Below are positions 12,168-21,569 of a stretch of DNA of 64,000 bases, piece by piece (positions within the stretch are counted from its first letter, which is position 1; each line of letters begins with the position of its first letter). The notes beneath the pieces are model-generated. The model saw nothing but the letters and a program-made list of their open reading frames with translations. It made no database searches and was not told the DNA's origin. The position numbers and the translations under genes were made by a program. The stretch spans positions 1 through 64,000 of the forward strand of contig NZ_LNQB01000064.1 in NCBI RefSeq assembly GCF_001651875.1. The letters are read 5' to 3'. Source of the DNA: Sinorhizobium saheli. GTDB taxonomy: Bacteria > Pseudomonadota > Alphaproteobacteria > Rhizobiales > Rhizobiaceae.

Positions 12168-14765
12168 ATGGCCGCCCGCGAACAACCGCTTTCCGAGTAC
12201 AACCGACGCCGCGACTTCACCAGGACGCGCGAGCCGAAGGGCACGGTGGCGCCGGCCGAGCACCCCGGCAGGAATCGCTTCCTCGTCCAGAAGCATGACG
12301 CAACGAGGCTGCATTACGATTTCCGCCTCGAATGGCAGGGAGTTTTGAAGAGCTGGGCGGTCACGCGCGGCCCAAGCCTCAACCCGGAAGACAAGCGGCT
12401 CGCCGTGCGCACCGAGGATCACCCGCTCGCCTATGGCGATTTCGAAGGCACGATCCCGGAAGGCGAATATGGCGGCGGCACCGTGATGCTGTGGGATACC
12501 GGCTGGTGGGAGCCGGACGAGGACCCGGAGAAGGGCCTGAAGAAGGGCAAGCTGACATTCCGGCTCTACGGCAGCCGCATGAAGGGCGGCTGGGCACTCG
12601 TGCGCATGCGGCCGCGCGATGGCGAGAAGCGTGAGAACTGGCTTCTCGTGAAGGAGACCGACGAGGTTGCCGACGAGGACGGCGAGAGCCTGATCCGGGA
12701 CAACGTCACCAGCGTCGTGACCGGCCGCACGATGGACGAGATCGCCGAAGGCAAGGGTGAGAAACGCGCGCGCATCTGGCATTCGAACAAGAGCACGGCG
12801 GCGAACGTCAAGGCCGGAGCGGTCGCCGACGCCGGCGAGCGGCGCAAAAGTTCGACGCGAAAATCCTCCGCTAGGCTGCCCGCCTTCCGGGCACCGCAGC
12901 TCGCGACACTGGTGACGAAGGCACCGGGCGGCGACGCCTGGCTGAACGAAGCCAAGTTCGACGGCTACCGCCTGATCTGCGCGGTCGCCGGCGAGCGTGT
13001 CCGCTGCTACACGCGCAACGGCCTCGACTGGACCGAAAAATTCCCGGCGATCGCCTCCGCCCTTGCCGAGCTCGACTGCAAATCGGCGCTGATCGACGGC
13101 GAGGTCGTGGCGTTGTCGGATGCCGGCTCCAACTTCTCGGCGCTCCAGAAGGCGCTCAGAACCGGTGCCAGCACCCGGCTTTACGCCTTCGACCTGATCG
13201 AACTCGACGGCAAGGACCTGAGCCGCAAGCCGCTCGCCGAGCGGAAGGAAAGGCTGAGGGCCCTGCTCGATACGCTCGGCACCACCGCAACCGTTCAATA
13301 CAGCGAGCACGTCCGCGGCAATGGCGAGCATGTGCTTCAGGCCATATGCAAGGCCGGACAGGAGGGCATCATCGCCAAGGAGGCGAACGCTCCCTATCGC
13401 AGCGGACGAACCCGGAGCTGGCTGAAGGTCAAATGCACGAAACGCCAGGAATTCGTCATCGGCGGCTATACGCTTTCGACGAAGAAGGGGCGCCCCTTCG
13501 CCTCGATCCTCCTCGGCACGTTCGAGAACGGCAAGCTGATCTACCGCGGCGGCGTCGGCACCGGCTTCTCGCAGGCGACGCTCGAGGAACTCGCCGCCGC
13601 CTTTGCCAAGCGCAAGCGCGAAACGCCGCCGTTCGACGCGGTGCCACGAGAAAGAACGCGGGATTCGATCTGGCTGAAGCCCGATCTTGTGGCGGAGGTC
13701 GACTTCGCCGAATTTACCGATGACGGACATATCCGCCACGGCTCTTTCCAGGGCCTGCGCGAGGACAAGGAGGCCAAGGCCGTGAAACTGGAAACGCCAC
13801 AACCGGCATCCGCCAAGACGACCGGCAGGAGCAAAGCCTCGACGAAGACGGACACGGCACCGCCTGCCAAGGGCGATGACGATGTCCTCGGCATCCGCAT
13901 CTCGCATCCGGATCGCATCCTCTTCGGAGGCCAGGGCATCACCAAGATCGACCTCGCGCGCTACTATGCCGTCGTCGCCGAGAGGATGCTGCCCTTTGCT
14001 GCCGACCATCCCGTTTCGCTCGTGCGCTGTCCGCAGGGCGGACAGAGGCAGTGCTTCTTCCAGAAGCATGCGAACGAAGGCTTCCCCGAGGCGATCCGGG
14101 AGGTGCCGATCACCGAATCCTCCGGCGAGACCGAGAACTATATGTATCTACACGATGCCGAGGGGCTCGTTGCGGCGGTGCAGATGGGCACGCTCGAGTT
14201 CCACATCTGGGGTTCAAGGATCGACCGGCTGGAAAAGCCCGACCGCCTGGTCTTCGATCTCGACCCCGATCCGAGCGTCGACTTCGCCACGGTGAAGGCC
14301 GCTGCCGCCGCCCTCAGGCGCGAACTTGCCGGGATCGGCCTCAAGACGGTCGCGATGGTGACCGGCGGCAAGGGCGTCCATGTCATCGTGCCGCTCCGTC
14401 CGCATGCCGAATGGGAGGAGGCAAAGGGGTTTGCCAGGGCCATCGCGCAATCCTTCGCCGACCGCGATCCGGAGCATTTCGTCGCCACCATGTCGAAGGC
14501 GAAGCGCAAGGGGAAGATATTCATCGACTGGCTGAGGAACGACCGCGGCGCCACGGCGATCGCCCCCTACTCCACCCGCGCCCGCGCAGGCGGCCCCGTC
14601 GCCACGCCGGTCGGCTGGGACGAACTCGAGGACCTCGACGCGGCCAACACGTTCCACATCGCCGACATTGTCGAACGCATCGACGCCGGCACCGACCCCT
14701 GGGCTGAAATCGGCAAGATCAGCCAGTCGCTGACGAAGAAGATATTGGGCGCGGCGGTCGGCTAA
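12168..14765 (+). CDS. ligD: Multifunctional DNA ligase D (phosphoesterase-ligase-polymerase)
   Basis: LigD processes and seals broken ends in NHEJ. The 865-aa product has all three domains in the Pseudomonas-type order: N-terminal 3'-phosphoesterase (His43 and His49 in the HDATRLHYDFRLEW block), central ATP-dependent ligase with nucleophile Lys263 in AKFDGYR, and C-terminal primase-polymerase with the metal-binding DLD at 697-699. Low-complexity Lys/Ser/Thr linkers separate the domains near 225-240 and 545-565. The ATG at 12168 follows GTGAGGA; the open frame continues far upstream through ku but only as a shadow. Intact and probably co-transcribed with ku. Confidence 0.97.
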   Translation: MAAREQPLSEYNRRRDFTRTREPKGTVAPAEHPGRNRFLVQKHDATRLHYDFRLEWQGVLKSWAVTRGPSLNPEDKRLAVRTEDHPLAYGDFEGTIPEGEYGGGTVMLWDTGWWEPDEDPEKGLKKGKLTFRLYGSRMKGGWALVRMRPRDGEKRENWLLVKETDEVADEDGESLIRDNVTSVVTGRTMDEIAEGKGEKRARIWHSNKSTAANVKAGAVADAGERRKSSTRKSSARLPAFRAPQLATLVTKAPGGDAWLNEAKFDGYRLICAVAGERVRCYTRNGLDWTEKFPAIASALAELDCKSALIDGEVVALSDAGSNFSALQKALRTGASTRLYAFDLIELDGKDLSRKPLAERKERLRALLDTLGTTATVQYSEHVRGNGEHVLQAICKAGQEGIIAKEANAPYRSGRTRSWLKVKCTKRQEFVIGGYTLSTKKGRPFASILLGTFENGKLIYRGGVGTGFSQATLEELAAAFAKRKRETPPFDAVPRERTRDSIWLKPDLVAEVDFAEFTDDGHIRHGSFQGLREDKEAKAVKLETPQPASAKTTGRSKASTKTDTAPPAKGDDDVLGIRISHPDRILFGGQGITKIDLARYYAVVAERMLPFAADHPVSLVRCPQGGQRQCFFQKHANEGFPEAIREVPITESSGETENYMYLHDAEGLVAAVQMGTLEFHIWGSRIDRLEKPDRLVFDLDPDPSVDFATVKAAAAALRRELAGIGLKTVAMVTGGKGVHVIVPLRPHAEWEEAKGFARAIAQSFADRDPEHFVATMSKAKRKGKIFIDWLRNDRGATAIAPYSTRARAGGPVATPVGWDELEDLDAANTFHIADIVERIDAGTDPWAEIGKISQSLTKKILGAAVG

Positions 14766-14837
14766 GACAGGCATCGATCTGCCTGGATCGCCGCTCTCGA
14801 CCATAGCGAGAGGGATAACGAGACAGCCGCAAGGCAA

Positions 14838-15293
14838 TCACGCCGGCGCTCGCTGCGCCGCCAGGAACTTGATCGCCAGCGCCTCCGGCAGTCGCCGCGG
14901 CCGTCCCTGCCCGTTGATCACCGCGATGATCACCTTGGCGGCGATCAGCAGCGTGTCGCCCCGGCGGATTTCCTGCTGCAGCACCATCTTGGCGCCGCCG
15001 GCCTTCTCGGTGGTCGTCGCGATCGTCAATATGTCGTCCATGCGCGCGGGCTGCTTGAAGTCGATCTCCATCCGGTGAACGACGAAGACGAGGCCTTCCG
15101 TGTCGCCTTCGATCGCCAGCGAAGCCTGCTCGACCCCGAGCAGCCGCAGGTAGTCGGTTCGCGCGCGTTCCATGAAGTGCAGGTAGCGCGCGTGATAGAC
15201 GACGCCCGAGAAATCGGTGTCCTCGTAATAGACCCGCTGAATCAATCGGTGGCCGGTCTCGGTCAGCTCGCCGGCAAGCGAAATCAGTGACAT
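14838..15293 (-). CDS. ybgC: Acyl-CoA thioesterase YbgC (Tol-Pal associated)
   Basis: YbgC is a hotdog-fold 4HBT thioesterase usually encoded just before tolQ. The 151-aa product carries the signature YYEDTDFSGVVYHARYLHFMERAR, whose Asp is the catalytic residue. The ATG at 15293 is preceded by CCGGAGA; a longer frame adds an unconserved Cys-rich stretch. It is on the same strand as tolQRAB but now lies about 3.9 kb away because ku-ligD lies between them. It ends 72 bp from the ligD stop in convergent orientation. Confidence 0.93.
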   Translation of the reverse strand: MSLISLAGELTETGHRLIQRVYYEDTDFSGVVYHARYLHFMERARTDYLRLLGVEQASLAIEGDTEGLVFVVHRMEIDFKQPARMDDILTIATTTEKAGGAKMVLQQEIRRGDTLLIAAKVIIAVINGQGRPRRLPEALAIKFLAAQRAPA

Positions 15294-15380
15294 GGCATTC
15301 TCCGGAAGCGATTTGCCTTTTCCTGTGCAGGAACAAAAAGACATTTGCAAGCATTGCAGCTTTGTCACAATCCTGTCCTA

Positions 15381-15393
15381 TCAGGTCACCTGA
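15381..15393. promoter_or_regulatory. 13-bp palindrome upstream of sqdB
   Basis: TCAGGTcACCTGA is a perfect odd-length palindrome 27 bases upstream of the sqdB start, in the ybgC/sqdB divergent gap. The position suits an operator overlapping the transcription start. No regulator can be named from the sequence. Confidence 0.35.
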
Positions 15394-15419
15394 CCTCTTC
15401 CCGATCTGGAGAACCCTGC

Positions 15420-16640
15420 ATGAAGATTGCAATCCTCGGCGGTGACGGTTTTGTCGGCTGGCCGACCGCGCTCCACCTTTCCGATGCGGGCCACGATATC
15501 CACATTCTCGACAACCTCTCCCGCCGCTGGATCGACACGGAGCTCGGCGTGCAGTCGCTGACGCCGATGGATTCCATCCAGGAGCGCACCCGCATCTGGC
15601 ATGCGGAGACCGGCCGGCGCATCCACTTCAAGCTGATCGACCTCGCCCGCGACTACGAGCTTCTCAAGAACTGGCTCGCCGAGCATCGGCCGGACGCGAT
15701 CGTCCATTTCGCCGAGCAGCGCGCCGCCCCCTATTCGATGAAGAGCGACCGGCACAAGAACTACACGGTCAACAACAACGTCAATGCGACCCACAATCTG
15801 TTGAACGCAATGGTCGAGCTCGACCTCGACGCCCATCTCGTCCACCTCGGCACCATGGGCGTCTACGGCTATTCGACCGTCGGCGCGGCGATCCCGGAAG
15901 GCTACCTGCCCGTCGGCATCGAGACGATGGACGGGGAAACGGTCAGCCAGGAGATCCTCTATCCCTCCAATCCCGGCTCGATCTACCACATGACCAAGTG
16001 CCTCGATCAGCTGCTCTTCCAGTTCTATGCCAGGAACGATGGCCTGAGGATCACCGACCTGCACCAGGGCATCGTCTGGGGCACGCACACGGAGCAGACG
16101 CGCCGGCACCCGCAGCTCATCAACCGCTTCGACTATGACGGCGACTACGGCACCGTTCTCAACCGCTTCCTCATCCAGGCGGCGATCGGCTATCCGCTGA
16201 CGGTCCACGGCACCGGCGGCCAGACCCGTGCCTTCATCCACATCCAGGATTCCGTGCGCTGCATCGAGCTCGCGCTCAAAACCCCGCCGGCGCGCGGCAG
16301 CCGCGTCGAAATCTTCAACCAGATGACCGAAACGCATCGCGTCCGCGATCTCGCCGAAATGATCGCCCGGATGACCGGATCCGAAATCGCCTGGCTGCCC
16401 AATCCGCGCAAGGAAGCGGCCGAGAACGAGCTCGTCGTGCGCAACGAGAAGTTCCTGGCCCTCGGCCTCGACCCGATCCGCCTCGAGGACGGGCTGCTCT
16501 CGGAGATCGTCGACGTGGCGAAGAAGTTCGCCTACCGGATCGACCGTTCGCGGGTGCCGGCCGTCTCGGCCTGGACGAAGGAAATCGCTCCGCTGATCAA
16601 CCATGATCCGGAGGGCAAGCGGCTGAAATCCGCCTCATGA
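15420..16640 (+). CDS. sqdB: UDP-sulfoquinovose synthase SqdB
   Basis: SqdB converts UDP-glucose and sulfite into UDP-sulfoquinovose, the head-group donor for the plant-type sulfolipid SQDG. The 406-aa short-chain dehydrogenase/epimerase has the N-terminal NAD motif GGDGFVGWPTALHLSDAGH, the long insert WIDTELGVQSLTPM typical of SqdB, and the catalytic YxxxK in YHMTK. The ATG at 15420 gives the standard start; an upstream extension is in-frame but non-homologous. Its stop overlaps the sqdD start by 4 bases (ATGA), so sqdBDC is a coupled operon. Confidence 0.96.
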   Translation: MKIAILGGDGFVGWPTALHLSDAGHDIHILDNLSRRWIDTELGVQSLTPMDSIQERTRIWHAETGRRIHFKLIDLARDYELLKNWLAEHRPDAIVHFAEQRAAPYSMKSDRHKNYTVNNNVNATHNLLNAMVELDLDAHLVHLGTMGVYGYSTVGAAIPEGYLPVGIETMDGETVSQEILYPSNPGSIYHMTKCLDQLLFQFYARNDGLRITDLHQGIVWGTHTEQTRRHPQLINRFDYDGDYGTVLNRFLIQAAIGYPLTVHGTGGQTRAFIHIQDSVRCIELALKTPPARGSRVEIFNQMTETHRVRDLAEMIARMTGSEIAWLPNPRKEAAENELVVRNEKFLALGLDPIRLEDGLLSEIVDVAKKFAYRIDRSRVPAVSAWTKEIAPLINHDPEGKRLKSAS

Positions 16641-17512
16641 ACGGCGCTGTCCCCAATCCGGAAGGGATGAGCCCCTCCGCTCCGGCCGCTGCCGCCCACG
16701 CCTTCGTGACGCTCGTCACCAATGCCGACTACGCGCTCGGCGCACGGGCCCTGTTGCGCTCGATCCGCCTGACGCGGACGCCGGCGGACATCGTCGTGCT
16801 CCATACCGGCGGGACAGATGCCGCCGCGCTCGAGCCGCTCACCGAATTCGATTGTCGCCTGATCGAGACGCAGCACCTGCCGCTTTCCGACGCGTTCAAC
16901 GCCCGGCATCAGCGCCGCAACGTGCATGAGCAGGCGCCCTTCACCAAGGGACGCAAGCCCGACTTCCATTCGCCGCTCGACAATTTCTGCAAGCTCACGC
17001 TCTGGCAGCTTGTCGAATACGAGCGCTGCGTCTTCATCGACGCCGATGCGGTCGTCCTGCGCAACATCGACAGGCTCTTCCGCTACCCGGAATTTTCCGC
17101 CGCGCCGAACGTCTATGAGAGCCTCGCCGATTTCCACCGCCTGAACTCCGGCGTCTTCGTCGCCGAGCCTTCGCTCGCCACCTTCGACAGGATGCTTGCG
17201 GCGCTCGATGCCCCCGACGCCTTCTGGCCGCGTACGGACCAGACCTTTCTTCAGAGCTTCTTTCCGGACTGGCATGGCCTGCCGGTAACGATGAACATGC
17301 TGCAATATGTCTGGTTCAACCTGCCGGAGCTCTGGGACTGGCGCTCGATCGGCATCCTTCACTATCAATATGAAAAGCCGTGGGAGAAGGACCATCCGCG
17401 CGCGGAAGCCCTGCGTCCGCTGATCGATCTCTGGCATGCCTACCTGACCGGCGAGAACATCCCCGACGTCGCCACGCTCGCGAATCCCGCGCCGGCCGGC
17501 GAGAGATCATGA
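16637..17512 (+). CDS. sqdD: Glycosyltransferase family 8 protein SqdD
   Basis: This 291-aa protein is a GT8 (glycogenin-like) glycosyltransferase: it has the DxD motif in FIDADAVVLRNIDRLF, the acceptor-side LNSGVFV, and the C-terminal HYQYEKPW. In Rhodobacter and Sinorhizobium the sulfolipid operon is sqdB-sqdD-sqdC, and SqdD is the GT8 enzyme proposed to transfer sulfoquinovose to diacylglycerol; position and family support that assignment. The ATG overlaps the sqdB stop and its own stop overlaps the sqdC start (ATGA both times). Confidence 0.88.
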   Translation: MNGAVPNPEGMSPSAPAAAAHAFVTLVTNADYALGARALLRSIRLTRTPADIVVLHTGGTDAAALEPLTEFDCRLIETQHLPLSDAFNARHQRRNVHEQAPFTKGRKPDFHSPLDNFCKLTLWQLVEYERCVFIDADAVVLRNIDRLFRYPEFSAAPNVYESLADFHRLNSGVFVAEPSLATFDRMLAALDAPDAFWPRTDQTFLQSFFPDWHGLPVTMNMLQYVWFNLPELWDWRSIGILHYQYEKPWEKDHPRAEALRPLIDLWHAYLTGENIPDVATLANPAPAGERS

Positions 17513-18402
17513 CCCGCGTTCTCGTCTCGGGCGGCACCGGCTTCGTCGGCCGCTTCATCGTCGAACATCTGATCGCCAGCGGCTACGAGGTCACGGTCGG
17601 CGGCCGCTCGCGCCCGGCGGCGGGCTTCTTCTCGCAGGCGGTCTCCTACGTTCCGCTTCGCCTCGATCCGGAGGCGGACCAGACCGCCGCCTTTGCTGAC
17701 AGCCACGCCTTCGTCCATGCCGGCCTCGCGCATGTCGAAGGCAGGTATCGCGGCGGCGAAGGCGCGGATCCGGACGGGTTTCGCCGCGCCAATCTCGACG
17801 GCACCGTCCGGCTCTTCGAGGAAGCGCGCGCTGCCGGCGTCCGCCGCTGCGTCTTCCTGTCGAGCCGCGCCGTCTACGGAGAAAAGGCGCCGGCAATGGT
17901 CGACGAGACGTCGCCCGCCGAACCCGACACGCTCTATGGTGAGGTGAAGCTTGCCGCCGAACGAGCGCTGACGTCGATGGCCGGCCACCATTTCGTGACC
18001 GCGACCCTGCGCGTGACCGGCGTCTACGGGCCGGCGGGCCCGGGGCGAAGGCACAAATGGAGCAACCTCTTTGCCGACTATCTCGCCGGCAGGCCCGTGC
18101 CGCCGCGCGCCGGGAGCGAGGTGCACGGCGACGACGTCGCGCAGGCGGTGAAGCTGATGCTGGAGGCGGACGCAGCAAAGCTCTGCGGCGAGGTCTTCAA
18201 CGTCTCGGACGTGCTGACGGACAACCGCGAAATCCTCTCCCTTCTCCAGTCGGCGACCGGCTGCCCTCACGCCCTGCCGCCGGCCGCGGACACGAGCGCA
18301 TTCAAACTGATGTCGACGGAAAGGCTGCGCGCCCTCGGCTGGACGCCCGGCGGAGGGGAACGCCTGGCTGCGACGGTCCGGGAGCTGGCCAGGGACGTCT
18401 GA
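17509..18402 (+). CDS. sqdC: NAD-dependent epimerase/dehydratase SqdC
   Basis: The 297-aa extended SDR protein starts with the NAD motif VSGGTGFVGRFIVEHL and has the Tyr/Lys pair in TLYGEVKLAAER. It occupies the sqdC slot of the sulfolipid operon; SqdC is a reductase-like protein that affects sulfoquinovose metabolism but whose exact step is unsettled. The ATG at 17509 overlaps the sqdD stop. The open frame extends 43 codons upstream inside sqdD, which I treat as shadow. Confidence 0.82.
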   Translation: MTRVLVSGGTGFVGRFIVEHLIASGYEVTVGGRSRPAAGFFSQAVSYVPLRLDPEADQTAAFADSHAFVHAGLAHVEGRYRGGEGADPDGFRRANLDGTVRLFEEARAAGVRRCVFLSSRAVYGEKAPAMVDETSPAEPDTLYGEVKLAAERALTSMAGHHFVTATLRVTGVYGPAGPGRRHKWSNLFADYLAGRPVPPRAGSEVHGDDVAQAVKLMLEADAAKLCGEVFNVSDVLTDNREILSLLQSATGCPHALPPAADTSAFKLMSTERLRALGWTPGGGERLAATVRELARDV

Positions 18403-18426
18403 TAGGCTCGCAGAATGCGGGCGATG

Positions 18427-18563
18427 GCCCCTCATCCGGCTGCCGCCACTTTCTACCCGTTTTGACGGGAGAAGGGACTCGTTGCGCCTCGCGCCGGATA
18501 CGGAGATGGTGCGCACTCGTCCCCGCTCCCGGTCAAAACGGTGCGAGGGTTTGGGTGAGAGGC
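18427..18563. repeat. Degenerate rhizobial intergenic repeat
   Basis: This segment resembles the repeats at 39103, 50350 and 59360: it opens with GCCCCTCATCCGGCTGCCG, has a CCCGTTTTGACGGGAGAAGGGACTC hairpin region, and closes with GCGAGGGTTTGGGTGAGAGGC. It is the most diverged of the four copies. It sits between sqdC and the convergent metallophosphoesterase gene. Confidence 0.6.
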
Positions 18564-18587
18564 AAACGGCACTGCCCGCAACAACGA

Positions 18588-19496
18588 TCACCCGAGATCG
18601 ACCACGACAATCTCCGGCGGGACCCCGAAACGGATCGGCGCGATCGAGCAGCCAAGGCCGCCGGAGACGATCAGGCTGCGGTCATCCTCGACAATATGGC
18701 CGTAGGCATAACGGTCGCCGTAGCTCGACGGCACCATCGGAGAGTGGCCGAGAAGCCGCACCTGGCCGCCATGGGTATGGCCCGACAATGTCAGCGCCAC
18801 GCGCGACGGCACCTTCGGAAAGATGTCGGGTTCGTGCGCCAGCAGGATCGTCGGAGCCGTGTCGCTGACTTGCGCCAGCGTGCCGTCGAGATCATCGAGC
18901 CCCTTGAGGTGCTTGCGTTTCCACTTCTTGCCGGCTCTCAAGGCGCGCTGGTCCTCGAGGCCTGCCAGCCAGAAGCCGTTGCCGTCCTTCTCAAAGCGGA
19001 CCGCCTCGTTGCTGTAGACCTTGATGCCGACGTCCTGGAGCGCCCTGTGTCCGAATGTCGGCCCGCGGCCATTTCTTTGTGCGGTCCTGTCTTCCCACCA
19101 GTCGTGATTGCCCATGATGGCATGAACGCCGAGCGGCGCCTCGAGCGTCGCGAGCGCCTTGGACCACTCGCTGGAATGAACGTGGCGGGTCACGAAATTC
19201 ATGCCGGATGCATAGTCGCCGAGCAGCACGGTGATGTCGCCCCCGAGATCGTTGGCCTGGCGGCAGATCGAGACGATGCGGCTCGCCGACATCCAGGGCT
19301 CGCAGGCATGGATGTCGGCGAGTGCCACGATCCGCAGCTTCAACCCGGGCGTCCAGCCGGGCGGCGTCAACGCGTAACGGGTCACGCTCAGCCGGGCCAA
19401 TGGCTCGAAGGCAAAGGCATAGCTGCCGAGCGCCGTGAAGCTCGCGAAACTGCCGCCGACGAATTTCATGAAATCGCGACGGGTGATCATCCTCAT
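18588..19496 (-). CDS. Exported metallophosphoesterase
   Basis: A calcineurin-like phosphoesterase of 302 residues. It starts with a Tat-like twin-arginine signal ([11 protein letters not shown]) and shows the metal-binding motifs [22 protein letters not shown] and a C-terminal SGHTHGGQ. The order and spacing match the YkuE/YaeI group of exported metallophosphoesterases; the substrate is unknown. The ATG overlaps the ruvB stop by 4 bases, so it is translationally coupled to ruvB, although no functional link to recombination is evident. A start two codons later is also possible. Confidence 0.85.
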   Translation of the reverse strand: MRMITRRDFMKFVGGSFASFTALGSYAFAFEPLARLSVTRYALTPPGWTPGLKLRIVALADIHACEPWMSASRIVSICRQANDLGGDITVLLGDYASGMNFVTRHVHSSEWSKALATLEAPLGVHAIMGNHDWWEDRTAQRNGRGPTFGHRALQDVGIKVYSNEAVRFEKDGNGFWLAGLEDQRALRAGKKWKRKHLKGLDDLDGTLAQVSDTAPTILLAHEPDIFPKVPSRVALTLSGHTHGGQVRLLGHSPMVPSSYGDRYAYGHIVEDDRSLIVSGGLGCSIAPIRFGVPPEIVVVDLG

Positions 19497-20533
19497 TCGT
19501 CCTCGAGCGTCAGCCGGAACTGCGCCGCCTCGATGTCCTTCGGCGGGTTGAGGCCGAGATGCTTCCAGGCGTTGGCGGTCAAGACGCGGCCGCGCGGCGT
19601 CCGTTGGATGAAACCCTGCTGGATCAGGTAGGGCTCGATGATGTCCTCGATCGCGTCGCGCGGCTCCGAAAGGCCGGCCGCGATCGTGTCGATGCCGACC
19701 GGCCCGCCGCCGAAATTATGGGCGATCATCGTCAGGTAGCGGCGGTCGAGCTGGTCGAGCCCCATATTGTCGACCAGCAGCCGCGTCAGCGCCTCGTCGG
19801 CGATGGCTCGTGTCACCGCCTCGGCGCGCGCAACCTCGGCGAAGTCGCGCACGCGCCTGAGGAGCCGGCCGGCGATGCGCGGCGTGCCGCGCGCCCGGCG
19901 GGCGATTTCGCGCGCGCCTTCGTCGGTCATGCCGAGGCCCATCAGCCGGGCGCCGCGGCGGACGATCAGCTCGAGCTCGTCGACCGTGTAGAAATTCAAT
20001 CTCACCGGAATGCCGAAGCGGTCGCGCAGCGGCGTCGTCAACAGACCGAGGCGGGTCGTCGCCGCCACCAGCGTGAACTTCGACAGGTCGATCTTCACCG
20101 AGCGCGCCGCCGGCCCCTCGCCGATGATGAGGTCGAGCTGGAAATCCTCCATCGCCGGGTAGAGGATTTCCTCGACCGCCGGGTTCAGGCGGTGGATTTC
20201 GTCGATGAACAGCACGTCCCGCTCTTCGAGATTGGTCAGCAGCGCCGCGAGATCGCCGGCCTTGGCGATGACCGGCCCGGAGGTCGAGCGGAAATTGACG
20301 CCGAGTTCCTTGGCCATGATCTGCGCGAGCGTCGTCTTGCCGAGCCCCGGCGGGCCGACGAACAGCACGTGGTCGAGCGCCTCGCCGCGATTGCGCGCTG
20401 CCTCGATGAAGATCTTGAGATTGGCGCGCGCTTCCGCCTGCCCGGTGAATTCATCGAGCGATTGCGGCCGCATCGTCGCATCGAGATCCTCGCCTCGCTT
20501 TTCCGGCGCAATCAGGCGTGCCGCTTCACTCAT
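19493..20533 (-). CDS. ruvB: Holliday junction branch migration helicase RuvB
   Basis: RuvB is the hexameric AAA+ motor that drives branch migration with RuvA. The 346-aa protein has Walker A GPPGLGKT at 60-67, Walker B DEIH at 111-114, sensor region ATTRLG, and the C-terminal winged helix ending in [17 protein letters not shown] chose the ATG at 20533 (MSEAARLI); the longer frame adds a non-conserved N-terminus. It lies 172 bp downstream of ruvA. Confidence 0.97.
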   Translation of the reverse strand: MSEAARLIAPEKRGEDLDATMRPQSLDEFTGQAEARANLKIFIEAARNRGEALDHVLFVGPPGLGKTTLAQIMAKELGVNFRSTSGPVIAKAGDLAALLTNLEERDVLFIDEIHRLNPAVEEILYPAMEDFQLDLIIGEGPAARSVKIDLSKFTLVAATTRLGLLTTPLRDRFGIPVRLNFYTVDELELIVRRGARLMGLGMTDEGAREIARRARGTPRIAGRLLRRVRDFAEVARAEAVTRAIADEALTRLLVDNMGLDQLDRRYLTMIAHNFGGGPVGIDTIAAGLSEPRDAIEDIIEPYLIQQGFIQRTPRGRVLTANAWKHLGLNPPKDIEAAQFRLTLEDE

Positions 20534-20705
20534 GTCCAAACTTCCGCTTCGGGCTGAACCGCGGTCAGGCGCCAAAGAGCCACAAGGCCGACGATCCCTG
20601 CCGCACACTCAACCATAATGCGAGCATCGCAACCAAGCCAGCGCAATCGGCCCGCGATCCCCTTACTCCATTGCCTTTGTGGCCGCAGGAAGGCCCGCCC
20701 GCGTG

Positions 20706-21323
20706 TCACCGCGACAGTTCCCGCAAGCCGAGACGGATCAGCTTGGCGCTGTCCGCCCCCTCGCCGCCATTCTTCAATGCCGCCGCAACGGCGTTCGCGG
20801 CCTGGTCGCGCGAATAGCCGAGATTGGTGAGCGCCGAGACCGCATCCGAGACCGGCGCTGCGGCTACCCCCTCCCCGAGCTCCTGCTTGAGGCCGATCGA
20901 TGGAGCCATGTCGCCGGCAAAGGCCGGGGCCTTGTTCTTGAGCTCGGTGACGATGCGCACGGCCACCTTCGGGCCTACGCCGGGGGCACGCGCGACCGAC
21001 GTCTTGTCCTGCAGCGCGATGGCATTGGCAAGCTCGCCGGGCGTCAGCGTCGACAGCAGCGCCAGCGCCACCTTGGCCCCCACCCCCTGGACGGTCTGCA
21101 GCAGACGGAACCATTCCCTTTCGAGCGCCGTCAGGAAGCCGAAAAGCCTCAGTTGATCCTCGCGCACATAGGTCTCGATGAAGAGCACGGCGGCCTCGCC
21201 CCCCGATCCGAGTTTCGCAAGCGTGCGCGCCGAACAATAGGCGACATATCCGACCCCATGCACGTCGAGGACCACGTGATCCTCGCCGATCTCGTCGATG
21301 GTGCCCTTGAGCTTGCCGATCAT
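20706..21323 (-). CDS. ruvA: Holliday junction branch migration protein RuvA
   Basis: RuvA binds four-way junctions and loads RuvB. The 205-aa protein starts [26 protein letters not shown], the usual OB-fold start, followed by the two helix-hairpin-helix motifs ([14 protein letters not shown] and [17 protein letters not shown]) and a C-terminal RuvB-binding domain. It lies between ruvC and ruvB on the same strand; the ruvC-ruvA gap holds a large palindromic repeat. Confidence 0.97.
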   Translation of the reverse strand: MIGKLKGTIDEIGEDHVVLDVHGVGYVAYCSARTLAKLGSGGEAAVLFIETYVREDQLRLFGFLTALEREWFRLLQTVQGVGAKVALALLSTLTPGELANAIALQDKTSVARAPGVGPKVAVRIVTELKNKAPAFAGDMAPSIGLKQELGEGVAAAPVSDAVSALTNLGYSRDQAANAVAAALKNGGEGADSAKLIRLGLRELSR

Positions 21324-21372
21324 CTGGTTTCCGTCTTTCTGGGTCCGTTTCCTTGGAGGTCGTGCTCAACCC

Positions 21373-21543
21373 ACCCCCTCTGGCCTGCCGGCCATCTCCC
21401 CCACAAGGGGGGAGAATGCGTGCGGATCGCTCCTCGCTCCGGCCGATGCGCTCCAGCATGCAAAACGCTCTGGCGGCGGCGCGGATGGCGCCACGAGTCT
21501 TCTCCCCCCTTGTGGGGGAGATGGCCGGCAGGCCAGAGGGGGT
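21373..21543. repeat. RIME-like palindromic element between ruvC and ruvA
   Basis: Two perfect 44-bp inverted arms (starting at 21373 and ending near 21543) carry CTGGCCTGCCGGCC and a CTCCCCC...GGGGGGAG hairpin each, with about 83 bp between them. Size, arm sequence and intergenic location match the Rhizobium-specific intergenic mosaic element class. The element lies inside the ruvCA transcription unit and would fold strongly in the mRNA. Confidence 0.8.
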
Positions 21544-21569
21544 TCGAGCACGCTGCAAGCATTCCGTCG

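Noticed and set aside
11940-14069. A 709-codon minus-strand frame opposite ku and ligD
   Set aside because: Shadow of ligD; it crosses the ku-ligD boundary and carries no recognisable motif.
20534-20705. Possible small gene between ruvA and ruvB
   Set aside because: Only shadow frames without an SD or protein-like composition.
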